64,000 nucleotides of DNA from Gloeotrichia echinulata CP02. GTDB taxonomy: Bacteria > Cyanobacteriota > Cyanobacteriia > Cyanobacteriales > Nostocaceae. Every line of letters starts with the position of its first letter. Positions within the stretch are counted from its first letter, which is position 1. The position numbers and the translations under genes are program-made. The stretch covers positions 1,054,001-1,118,000 of the forward strand of contig CP051187.1 of the NCBI GenBank assembly GCA_038087035.1. Direction: 5' to 3'. The notes below the pieces were generated by a model. The model was not told the origin of the DNA, made no database searches, and was given only the letters and a program-made list of their open reading frames with translations. Positions 25,763-33,575 of the stretch are shown in pieces.

Positions 25763-25865
25763 TGTCTTGCCTCCAGTGTGTTCTCGCCTTAACTATGATG
25801 ACATTCTTGGGGCGTTTTGGAGCGGTGATTTGGCCGGTTAACTGATGAGGGGTCTTGCTCGTACC

Positions 25866-25995
25866 CCAAAAATCTAAAATCCAAAACTTGTACTGAGCGT
25901 ACCACTACGTGGAAGCAAGCTACGCGCAGCGTCCCGCTCTTAAGTCGTTGGCGTAGCCTCTCGTAGAGAAGTATCCAAAATCTAAAATTCGGAGG
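25866..25995. repeat. Dispersed ~130-bp repeat
   Basis: Bounded by CCCCAAAAATCTAAAATCC and ATCTAAAATTCGGAGGG. An inverted relative lies at 32768-32912 with the same ends and a related, rearranged centre made of cyanobacterial GCGTAGC-type repeats. Confidence 0.6.
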
Positions 25996-25997
25996 GT

Positions 25998-26026
25998 CAA
26001 TACAGTTCAGTTAAGGAAAATTGTCG
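25998..26026. mobile_element. Left-end fragment of the CAATACAGTTCAG element
   Basis: CAATACAGTTCAGTTAAGGA plus nine bases, identical to the left end of the complete element at 9486. It is cut off by the family A element at 26029. Confidence 0.7.
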
Positions 26027-26028
26027 TA

Positions 26029-26134
26029 GTAGTCTGTCAATTTTGTTTTGAGGGATTTTTGGTAGTGTGAGCGTCTCGCTCACGCGGGCAAGATGCCCGC
26101 ACTACAGTCCATCATTTTTATCTTGACAGAGTAC
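26029..26134. mobile_element. Miniature element, family A, at the 3' end of a methyltransferase gene
   Basis: 106 bp; ends GTAGTCTGTCAATTTTG and CTTGACAGAGTAC, flanked by TA on both sides (26027-26028, 26135-26136). The core is GCGTCTCGCTCACGCGGGC and its partners. Identical or nearly identical copies are at 30551, 43791 and 58569. On the minus strand it supplies the last codons and stop of the gene starting at 27308. Confidence 0.88.
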
Positions 26135-27308
26135 TAGCTGTTAATTCCTGCAAATGGTCGCGGATGCTAGAAGCAATAATATACGCAAGGGTGACGGGAA
26201 CAGCATTGCCTATTTGACGCATCGACTCACCCCAAGTACAGGGGAAATAATAATCATCGGGGAAAGTCTGCAACCTTGCCGCCTCACGCACCGTAAAATA
26301 ACGCACTTCCCCAGATGGCAATGCCAGCATATTCTCTCCTCCAGGAACACCATGTACTCCTGCTTTCAAAGTTTTTGCTGGTTCATCCACAGGACTACCC
26401 GTGTGTCCTGGGTAACTTCTAGCCCCGGTCATATAAACATGGTTGGGTATCGATGAAGCTATATCAATATTTTCAGGTGGTGGTAGGTCAGAAATAGCAT
26501 CCCGGACGGTACGCCAAGGGGGAGCGATTGTACCCAAAAAATTGGCTCCAAATCGTTCTAAACGCAATCGCAATTTTGCCGACATCTCTGGACGGTCATT
26601 ACTAGAAATACTGTGCCTCTCCCAATACTCACCTGTCGCCCACTTGCGCCAAATCAACGCTTCTTCGGTATGGGTTGGTTCGGGAAATGACCAATTAGCA
26701 TTGAGATCGGCACGAAAGCCAACAATAAAAACCCGTTCCCGCTTTTGCGGTATGCCATAATCAGCCGCATTCAGCAAGCTAAAAGTAACACGATAACCAA
26801 GGCTATCACTAGTACCACTATTGTGATGCCCTTCCAACCGCGCCTGGTGGTCAATCCAAGACTCATCCTGTTTGGGTTGAACTTCCGGGTGGGCAAGCTG
26901 TAAAATAATATATTCAAAATAATTGATAAAATTTTGACGCAGCAACCCCCGCACATTCTCAATCAAGAAGGCTTTAGGACGTAACTCACGCACCGCTTGA
27001 AAAAACCGGGGAAACATATCCCGCGAGTCTTGATGGGCACCATGTCTACCGCCAATTGAAAACGGCTGGCACGGTGGACCACCAGCCAGTAAATCTATTT
27101 CTCTATCAACAGTAGAAAAATCAAAATCTACCACGTCCATCTCATGGACGCACCAGTCGCTAACAACGGAAACCCCGCGCTGTTGATTTTCACGAATAGT
27201 GTGGCAACTGTGTTTATCGCGTTCGACGAGTGCTAAGTGATGGAAGCCAGCCATTGCTGTTCCTATAGCCAAACCTCCAGCACCTGTAAATAACTCTACT
27301 GATTTCAC
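26118..27308 (-). CDS. DNA (cytosine-5) methyltransferase
   Basis: 396 residues. All catalytic motifs are in order: I VELFTGAGGLAIG, IV GGPPCQPFS with the catalytic Cys at 80, VI ENVRG, VIII QKRERVFIVGFR, a target-recognition region (about 220-330), IX REAARLQTFPDDY and X QIGNAVP. It transfers methyl from S-adenosylmethionine to cytosine C5. No restriction endonuclease gene is adjacent, so it is either a solitary methyltransferase or a relic of a restriction-modification system. The recognition site cannot be read from sequence. The last residues (about STLSR) and the stop lie within a family A element, so the natural C-terminus was replaced. Confidence 0.95.
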   Translation of the reverse strand: MKSVELFTGAGGLAIGTAMAGFHHLALVERDKHSCHTIRENQQRGVSVVSDWCVHEMDVVDFDFSTVDREIDLLAGGPPCQPFSIGGRHGAHQDSRDMFPRFFQAVRELRPKAFLIENVRGLLRQNFINYFEYIILQLAHPEVQPKQDESWIDHQARLEGHHNSGTSDSLGYRVTFSLLNAADYGIPQKRERVFIVGFRADLNANWSFPEPTHTEEALIWRKWATGEYWERHSISSNDRPEMSAKLRLRLERFGANFLGTIAPPWRTVRDAISDLPPPENIDIASSIPNHVYMTGARSYPGHTGSPVDEPAKTLKAGVHGVPGGENMLALPSGEVRYFTVREAARLQTFPDDYYFPCTWGESMRQIGNAVPVTLAYIIASSIRDHLQELTASTLSR

Positions 27309-27395
27309 GGATTCTAATTTAGCAGCGGACGTTGTAAGAAAACTTAGTAAATTAAATCTAAATTATTATAGATTATAAATATAACTATTTACTAT

Positions 27396-27746
27396 CTATT
27401 TTTTATCCGGCGGTGAACAAGTATTCGCCACACCCCAAGGTACACCATCATCAGGTACTGTCCAATTTGTTTTGTTAAAATCACACTGAATGACAACTTT
27501 TACCCCACTCGCCACTCGTAATAGATCGCCTAAATAAAGCTTTTCGCCTGTTTGTGTCAAGGTGTAGTTTTTGGATTTTTCCCGCTTGAGTTCTACTCTG
27601 CCGCCTTGTATTTTAATAATCTCAGCAATATAATTTTGGGGTTGTCGTTGTGCTAAAGCATATTTGTTGAACTCAAGGGAGAACCCATAAACTGAAGCTG
27701 AAAGCATTAAACTACAAACTACTGGGACAGACTCTCTAGGTATCAT
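27396..27746 (-). CDS. Secreted protein with FecR-like domain
   Basis: 116 residues. A hydrophobic N-terminus (VPVVCSLMLSASVYGF) suggests export. The rest (IIKIQGGRVELKREKSKNYT, GEKLYLGDLLRVASGVKVVIQC) resembles the short FecR-like beta domains that accompany TPR or CHAT proteins in cyanobacteria. The start codon immediately follows the stop of the TPR gene (TAAATG), so the two are co-translated. Function unknown; a role in envelope sensing is only inference. Confidence 0.6.
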   Translation of the reverse strand: MIPRESVPVVCSLMLSASVYGFSLEFNKYALAQRQPQNYIAEIIKIQGGRVELKREKSKNYTLTQTGEKLYLGDLLRVASGVKVVIQCDFNKTNWTVPDDGVPWGVANTCSPPDKK

Positions 27747-29018
27747 TTACTTTTCTCCCATTTTTCGCAAGTGTTGACGCGCTACTCCTATCCACATATC
27801 TTCATCTATCTTTGTTTGAACCCCTTTGGCGGCGCAAAGTTCCCACATTTGACTTGCACGTTGCGGTTCTTTTTTCTCTTGATCTAATACGAACGCCAGT
27901 AAGCAGTAAGCAAGTGCTTGTTGATTTTTGAGCTTTGAGTTGATGTTAATATCAAGCGCCTCACTTAGCAAAGGTTGTGCTTCGGAATAGCGTTTTTGTC
28001 CTAACCTTGCCCAACCCATATATGTGCGGTTATAATAAGCTGTTTCTGGGTCGTCTTTAGCTTCCTTCGATCTGCCGTCGGTAAGTATGGCGACAGCTTT
28101 GGAATAGTTATCTGTGTCTTTGGTCGCTTTGAGGATATACAGGCGAGCTAATCGATAGTAAGCCTTATAATATTCTCCTTTCACAGCTAGCTGATATGCC
28201 TCATTAGCACGTTCATCTTGTTGTAAAACTTCGTAAACTCGTCCGATATTATAGTTAGCTGCTGGATAGTCGGGATTTAGTTTAAGTGCGCGATTTAAGT
28301 AATTTTCGGCACTGGCTAATTGACCTTGATTATAGGCTTGTTCGGCAAAATAATTATACTTTTCAGCAATTAATGGTAATCCCATTTGATGAAAGCCAAA
28401 TAAACCCAGAAACAGTAATAATGAGAATAGAAAACTAACTTCATGCCACCAATGTTTAGGAAGTTTTAGACTAGATAGAATCTCTTCAATAGCTTCCTGT
28501 CCAGTTGTTGTTAAAGCACTACCACCTGCTAGCAAAGCTAATACACTTTGAACAATCACAGCCAAGGTGCCGACAAAATCAGGTCCACTGCTCAAAAACT
28601 GTGAGGAAATATCTACCCCTAAACTGACAGAAGCTGCTAGCAAGGTGAGAGAGAGAAAACTCCACAACCAATCATAGCGCTCTGACCAAGGTAATGTTAG
28701 GGAGTCAAGAAACCACCACCAAGATTCTTCTGAAGGATTCAAATATGTTCGCCACTTAGACAAGTGAGTTGAATAGTTAATACTTTTAAATTGTTTTTTT
28801 AAGCGGTCATCCAACTTCTTGAGATTGTTGAGCAGATTTCTAGAAATAAGCTGGACTGACTTATCTATTGCTACTTGAACTTCCTGGCGAGCGATGAGAG
28901 GATGTAAAATTTCTTCTGTTGATAGTTTAGATGAGTCACCTGCTTTTAAAGCCTTTTCGAGGGCGTTGAGGGAATCAGTATATTTTTGAATAGCGTGGTC
29001 TAACTCTTTGTTAAGCAT
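27747..29018 (-). CDS. Membrane-anchored TPR protein
   Basis: 423 residues. An N-terminal helical segment (1-110) is followed by about three hydrophobic segments: SFLSLTLLAASVSLGVDI, FVGTLAVIVQSVLALLAGG and VSFLFSLLLFLGLFGF. A TPR region (about 225-400) contains YNQGQLASAENYLNRALKLN and NPDYPAANYNIGRVYEVLQQ. With the FecR-like gene behind it, it forms a two-gene unit. TPRs imply a scaffold function outside or inside the membrane; the substrate is not known. Confidence 0.75.
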   Translation of the reverse strand: MLNKELDHAIQKYTDSLNALEKALKAGDSSKLSTEEILHPLIARQEVQVAIDKSVQLISRNLLNNLKKLDDRLKKQFKSINYSTHLSKWRTYLNPSEESWWWFLDSLTLPWSERYDWLWSFLSLTLLAASVSLGVDISSQFLSSGPDFVGTLAVIVQSVLALLAGGSALTTTGQEAIEEILSSLKLPKHWWHEVSFLFSLLLFLGLFGFHQMGLPLIAEKYNYFAEQAYNQGQLASAENYLNRALKLNPDYPAANYNIGRVYEVLQQDERANEAYQLAVKGEYYKAYYRLARLYILKATKDTDNYSKAVAILTDGRSKEAKDDPETAYYNRTYMGWARLGQKRYSEAQPLLSEALDININSKLKNQQALAYCLLAFVLDQEKKEPQRASQMWELCAAKGVQTKIDEDMWIGVARQHLRKMGEK

Positions 29019-29119
29019 TTTACACCCCCAGCGATTTGTCTGATTCTGACTACAAGTGATACAAGTACAAATCCCGATTGTATCACCGAAAAATCTTGAT
29101 CAGCAGACAAAAGCAAGGG

Positions 29120-29181
29120 ACACTTCGGCAAGCTCAGTGCATCGCTGGGGACACTTCGGCAAGCTCAGTGCATCGCTGGGG
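29120..29181. repeat. 31-bp direct duplication
   Basis: Two adjacent identical copies of ACACTTCGGCAAGCTCAGTG plus eleven bases, in the intergenic space between the TPR gene and the psbA terminator. Confidence 0.9.
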
Positions 29182-29212
29182 ACTGGGGACCGAAATTTAA
29201 ATTTTCTTTCGA

Positions 29213-29249
29213 TAAAAAAACGCCCCCCGTTTCCGGAGGGCGTTTTTTT
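29213..29249 (-). terminator. Intrinsic terminator of psbA
   Basis: A GC-rich hairpin, ACGCCCTCC/GGAAAC/GGGGGGCGT, with T runs on both sides, 20-55 bp past the psbA stop. It could act on both strands. Confidence 0.9.
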
Positions 29250-29269
29250 ATTCAGTTAACAGTCAAATA

Positions 29270-30352
29270 TTAACCGTTGATTGCAGGAGCAGCCAAAGCA
29301 ACAGGAGCAACTTCAGCAGCAGCTAAGTCTAAGGGGAAGTTGTGAGCGTTACGCTCGTGCATTACTTCCATACCCAGGTTAGCGCGGTTGATTACGTCTG
29401 CCCAAGTAGGAATGACGCGACCTTGAGAATCAATTACTGATTGGTTGAAGTTGAAACCGTTCAAGTTGAAAGCCATTGTGCTGACACCCAAAGCGGTAAA
29501 CCAGATACCGATTACAGGCCAAGCAGCTAACAAGAAGTGCAGAGAACGGCTGTTGTTGAAAGAAGCGTATTGGAAGATCAAGCGACCAAAGTAACCGTGA
29601 GCAGCTACGATGTTGTAGGTTTCTTCTTCTTGACCGAACTTGTAACCGTAGTTCAAAGATTCGGTTTCGGTGGTTTCACGCACCAAGGAGGAAGTTACCA
29701 AGGAACCGTGCATTGCGGAGAACAAAGAACCGCCGAATACACCAGCCACACCTAACATGTGGAAGGGGTGCAACAGGATGTTGTGTTCAGCTTGGAACAC
29801 AATCATGAAGTTGAAGGTTCCGGAGATACCCAAAGGCATACCATCGGAGAAGGAACCTTGACCAATTGGGTATACCAAGAATACTGCGGTAGCTGCTGCT
29901 ACAGGTGCGCTGAATGCTACGCAGATCCAAGGACGCATACCCAAGCGGTAAGACAATTCCCACTCACGACCTAGGTAGCAAGCTACACCGATCAAGAAGT
30001 GGAAAATTACCAATTGGTAAGGACCACCGTTGTACAACCACTCATCTAAGGAAGCTGCTTCCCAAATGGGGTAGAAGTGCAAACCGATAGCGTTGGAGGA
30101 AGGAACAACTGCACCAGAGATGATGTTGTTTCCGTAAATCAAGGAACCTGCAACTGGTTCGCGGATACCATCGATGTCTACAGGAGGAGCAGCGATGAAG
30201 GCGATAATGAAGCAGGTGGTAGCGGCTAGCAAGGTGGGGATCATCAATACGCCGAACCAACCGATATAAATCCGGTTTTCGGTGCTGGTGATCCACTGGC
30301 AAAACCGATCCCATACGTTGGCGCTGGAGCGCTGTTGTAAGGTTGTGGTCAT
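29270..30352 (-). CDS. psbA: Photosystem II D1 protein, E130 (high-light type) isoform
   Basis: 360 residues, the standard precursor length. D1 binds the reaction-centre chlorophylls, pheophytin, QB and the Mn cluster. Visible: HFYPIWEAASLDEWLYNGGP, HNILLHPFHMLGVAGVFGG, the QB niche segment NYGYKFGQEEETYNIVAAHG and the C-terminal ligands in VMHERNAHNFPLDLA. Processing after Ala344 would remove the 16 residues AAEVAPVALAAPAING. Residue 130 is Glu (CYLGREWELSYR), as in high-light D1 isoforms; Gln marks the low-light form. The start ATG follows a run of A without a Shine-Dalgarno sequence. Other psbA copies are expected elsewhere in the genome. Confidence 0.98.
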   Translation of the reverse strand: MTTTLQQRSSANVWDRFCQWITSTENRIYIGWFGVLMIPTLLAATTCFIIAFIAAPPVDIDGIREPVAGSLIYGNNIISGAVVPSSNAIGLHFYPIWEAASLDEWLYNGGPYQLVIFHFLIGVACYLGREWELSYRLGMRPWICVAFSAPVAAATAVFLVYPIGQGSFSDGMPLGISGTFNFMIVFQAEHNILLHPFHMLGVAGVFGGSLFSAMHGSLVTSSLVRETTETESLNYGYKFGQEEETYNIVAAHGYFGRLIFQYASFNNSRSLHFLLAAWPVIGIWFTALGVSTMAFNLNGFNFNQSVIDSQGRVIPTWADVINRANLGMEVMHERNAHNFPLDLAAAEVAPVALAAPAING

Positions 30353-30413
30353 TTTTTTATGAGTGCGAAATGTGTTTATGATGTCGGGAGGCGTTTTTGC
30401 TTCCCTGTATATA

Positions 30414-30442
30414 ACAATAGAGGCAATATTAAAAAATGTAAA
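30414..30442 (-). promoter_or_regulatory. Candidate psbA promoter
   Basis: On the minus strand TTTACA, a 17-bp spacer, TATTGT, about 60 bp before the ATG. It is followed by a short GC-rich leader (GCAAAAACGCCTCCCGAC) and an A-rich stretch. It fits a light-regulated psbA promoter, but no start site can be shown. Upstream AT-rich sequence (30445-30480) lies before dispersed repeats. Confidence 0.4.
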
Positions 30443-30550
30443 GCAATATTAAGTAAATTTAACTTATGACACTGATATGTTTTTGTTATCAATGAAACTA
30501 GATTGGGGATTGGGGCGAAAGGCCTTGGGGCGCAAAGCCTTGCGCCCCTA

Positions 30551-30656
30551 CTAGTCTGTCAATTTTGTTTTGAGGGATTTTTGGTAGTGTGAGCGTCTCG
30601 CTCACGCGGGCAAGATGCCCGCACTACAGTCCATCATTTTTATCTTGACAGAGTAC
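30551..30656. mobile_element. Miniature element, family A, inserted in another repeat
   Basis: 106 bp, ends CTAGTCTGTCAATTTTG and CTTGACAGAGTAC, flanked by TA (30549-30550, 30657-30658). The flanks join as GCCCCTACGAAGATCT, which exists uninterrupted at about 19434-19449, so it jumped into a copy of the GCGCAAGGCCTTGCGC repeat. Confidence 0.88.
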
Positions 30657-30685
30657 TACGAAGATCTGTGTAACTAGGAATGGAA

Positions 30686-31036
30686 TCAACCAGGAGGCCA
30701 AGCCAGGTGGCGTCCTCCCAGAATATGCAGGTGTAAATGGTAGACAGTTTGACCGCCATCAACACCAGTATTGATGACAACGCGATAACCGTTTTCGAGT
30801 CCTGCTTGTTCAGCAACACGTTTAACAGTTAACAACAGATGTCCTAATAAAGCATGATCCTGTGGTTCAGCATCAGCGAGTTTGGCTATGGGCTGTTTGG
30901 GAATCACGAGAATGTGTACAGGCGCTTGTGGATTAACATCTTTAAAGGCCAGGGCCAAATCATCTTCATAAACGATATCCGCCGGAATCTCTCGACGAAT
31001 GATTTTGCTGAAAATTGTCTCTGTAGTTTCACTCAT
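30686..31036 (-). CDS. HIT-family (HinT-like) nucleotide hydrolase
   Basis: 116 residues from ATG 31036 (MSETTETIFSKIIRREIPAD). HIT proteins hydrolyse nucleoside phosphoramidates such as AMP-lysine. The catalytic triad motif is HLHLHILGG near the C-terminus; other landmarks are DIVYEDDLALAFKDVNPQAP, HILVIPKQ and NTGVDGGQTVYH. It ends GRHLAWPPG as usual. It is divergent from comM with 55 bp between the starts, which must hold both promoters. Confidence 0.95.
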   Translation of the reverse strand: MSETTETIFSKIIRREIPADIVYEDDLALAFKDVNPQAPVHILVIPKQPIAKLADAEPQDHALLGHLLLTVKRVAEQAGLENGYRVVINTGVDGGQTVYHLHLHILGGRHLAWPPG

Positions 31037-31091
31037 GCGGTTCACCTTACTCTTCTGCTAGAGATTCTAAAGGTTTACTGTTAAAGAAGAA

Positions 31092-32630
31092 ATGCTTGCC
31101 AGAATCTGGAGTGCATCAATTGTAGGCATCGATGCTGTCAAAGTAGGCGTAGAAGTCGATGTCTCAGGGGGATTACCGGGAATTATCTTGTTAGGATTGC
31201 CAGATAGTGCGGTTCAAGAGTCCAAAGAAAGGGTGAAGGCGACTCTCAAAAATGCTGGTTTTGCCTTTCCTCTGCGGAAAATAGTGATTAACCTAACTCC
31301 GGCTGATTTACGCAAGGAAGGCCCCAGTTTCGATTTGCCGATCAGTGTGGGCATTTTGGTGGCTTCTGAGCAGGTTAGTGCTAATTTATTGGGAGATTAT
31401 CTATTTTTAGGTGAAGTCTCTTTAGATGGTAGTTTACGTCCAGTGGCGGGAGTCTTACCCATTGCGGCTACTGCTCAAAAGATGGGAATTGCTGGTTTAG
31501 TTGTGCCGATGGATAATGCCCAAGAAGCCGCCGTAGTGGAAGGATTGGATGTTTACGGCTGCAAAAATTTGTTTGAGGTGGCTGATTTATTAAATAATCC
31601 AGGGCGTTACAAACCTGTACAGTTCGATGATAGTATGGAGAGGTTGCATCCAACATCTCTAGATTTGAGTGGTGGAGATCTAAAAGATGTGAAAGGACAG
31701 GCTCATGCTCGTCGAGCCTTAGAAATTGCGGCGGCTGGTGGACACAATTTAATTTTTGTCGGTCCGCCTGGAAGTGGCAAGACGATGTTAGCACGACGCT
31801 TACCAGGAATTTTACCGCCCTTGAGTTTCGCTGAAGCTTTGGAAGTGACTCGGATTTACTCAGTGGCTGGCTTATTGAAAAATCGCGGCTCATTAGTACG
31901 CGATCGCCCTTTTCGCAGTCCCCATCACTCGGCTTCTGGCCCTTCTCTGGTGGGTGGTGGTAGCTTTCCTCGTCCCGGTGAAATTTCTCTATCACATAGA
32001 GGTATACTTTTTCTCGACGAATTAACAGAATTTAAACGTGATGTCTTAGAATTTCTCCGCCAACCTTTAGAAGATGGCTATGTGACAATTTCCCGCACCA
32101 AACTATCTGTAATGTTTCCCGCGCAGTTTACATTGGTAGCGAGTACCAATCCCTGTCCTTGCGGTTTTTATGGTGATACTGTTCAGCCTTGTACTTGTTC
32201 TGGCCGTCAACGTGAACAATATTGGGCAAAACTTTCAGGGCCTTTAATGGATCGGATTGATTTACAAGTTGCTGTGAATCGTTTAAAACCAGAGGAAATT
32301 ACCCAACAACCGACGGGAGAAGCATCAATATCAGTTCGAGAAAGAGTTCAACAAGCACGCGATCGCGCTACTACGCGCTTCCAAGAAGAACCAAATTTGC
32401 GTTGTAACGCCCAAATGATGAGTCGTCATCTGCAAAAATGGTGTAATTTAGATGATGCTAGCCGCAGTTTATTAGAAGCAGCAATTAAAAAATTAGGTTT
32501 ATCCGCTAGAGCCAGCGATCGCATTCTGAAAGTAGGACGGACGATTGCAGATTTGGCGGGTGAGGATGAGTTGAAAGCCAATCATGTGGCTGAGGCGATT
32601 CAGTACCGGACAATAGATAGAATGCAATAA
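31092..32630 (+). CDS. comM: ComM/YifB-family Mg chelatase-like AAA+ ATPase
   Basis: 512 residues, standard length. The N-terminal domain (IVGIDAVKVGVEVDVSGGLP, LPDSAVQESKERV) is followed by the AAA+ core: Walker A GPPGSGKTM near 225, RPFRSPHHSAS, Walker B ILFLDELTEF, sensor ASTNPCPCGFYGD with a Cys cluster and MDRIDLQV. The C-terminal domain (LGLSARASDRILKVGRTIAD) is complete. Relatives are helicases that extend branch migration during natural transformation. No operon partner. Confidence 0.95.
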   Translation: MLARIWSASIVGIDAVKVGVEVDVSGGLPGIILLGLPDSAVQESKERVKATLKNAGFAFPLRKIVINLTPADLRKEGPSFDLPISVGILVASEQVSANLLGDYLFLGEVSLDGSLRPVAGVLPIAATAQKMGIAGLVVPMDNAQEAAVVEGLDVYGCKNLFEVADLLNNPGRYKPVQFDDSMERLHPTSLDLSGGDLKDVKGQAHARRALEIAAAGGHNLIFVGPPGSGKTMLARRLPGILPPLSFAEALEVTRIYSVAGLLKNRGSLVRDRPFRSPHHSASGPSLVGGGSFPRPGEISLSHRGILFLDELTEFKRDVLEFLRQPLEDGYVTISRTKLSVMFPAQFTLVASTNPCPCGFYGDTVQPCTCSGRQREQYWAKLSGPLMDRIDLQVAVNRLKPEEITQQPTGEASISVRERVQQARDRATTRFQEEPNLRCNAQMMSRHLQKWCNLDDASRSLLEAAIKKLGLSARASDRILKVGRTIADLAGEDELKANHVAEAIQYRTIDRMQ

Positions 32631-33575
32631 ATATCTCAACACCGTTGATGGTTAACGATGGCGATGGGATATCTTTTTTATTGGAAATAGGACTTACACC
32701 GCTGTCATATTTTTGTCGCGGAGGTTGTCAATGGTCAAAAGTCAAGACTCCAAAAAACCGTACTTTTGACCCTCCGAATTTTAGATTTTGGATACTTCTC
32801 TACGAACGCGAGTGCGTGTCGTAGACAGAGGCTACGCCAACGACTTCCCTGCGGGACGCTGCGCGAACGCTCAGTACAAGTTTTGGATTTTAGATTTTTG
32901 GGGTACCTTGCAGACCCCATGTGTCTGTAAAAATCTAAAAGACGCTCCTACGTCGCTAACCCTGGGAAGCACGTCAATCTAAAATCCCCGAGCAAGGGAC
33001 TGGAGAGTAGGTTTTGTGGAAGTCCCTAATTTTTAATTGGAAATTGTTAATTTATCAAGATTAATGGGAACTATATATACAACACAGACCCACAACCATT
33101 GTCAGTCAAATAGATAATGACGGCGGGGGCTGGTAATATCTGCGATGCTAGCATAGCACATCTATTAGATAGATTATGTGATAGTAGTTGCTTTGATTAC
33201 TTTGATTAAATTAGATATATATGATTTTCGATTTTAGCCGCTATACCGGGAAATCTTGTGGTTTGAATTTACAGAATGGTCAGTCAGAATTGGGGTAGCT
33301 TTTGATGAGCAGTTGATGCAGAAGAACATACATTGCAAGGAAACAGATTGGTTTTCTTATCAAGACTAACCACTTGAGCCAATGAGGAATCAGATATTGG
33401 GAGAATGGGAGTAATTTTCCCTAATATTTTTTAAATTTTATTATTTGTTTTCCCCGGTTTTCCACAGGATGACGCTGGCTCAACTACAGATTAAACTGTG
33501 GATAATGTCAAGCAATTGTTGCTAGAAGCAACACTTAATTTGTAAAATCTAATCCTCTTATATCAAAATCTACTT
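32631..33575. other. 945-bp intergenic region before the adenylate cyclase gene
   Basis: 32768-32912 is the inverted relative of the repeat at 25866, with a centre of cyanobacterial GCGTAGCC/TACGCCAACG repeats. 32685-32700 carries AGGACTTAC. From 33010 on the sequence is AT-rich and unique, and TTTTCCCCGGTTTTCCACAG near 33450 stands out. It is probably the long leader and promoter of the cyclase gene, but no -10/-35 pair is convincing. No small ORF is worth reporting. Confidence 0.5.
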
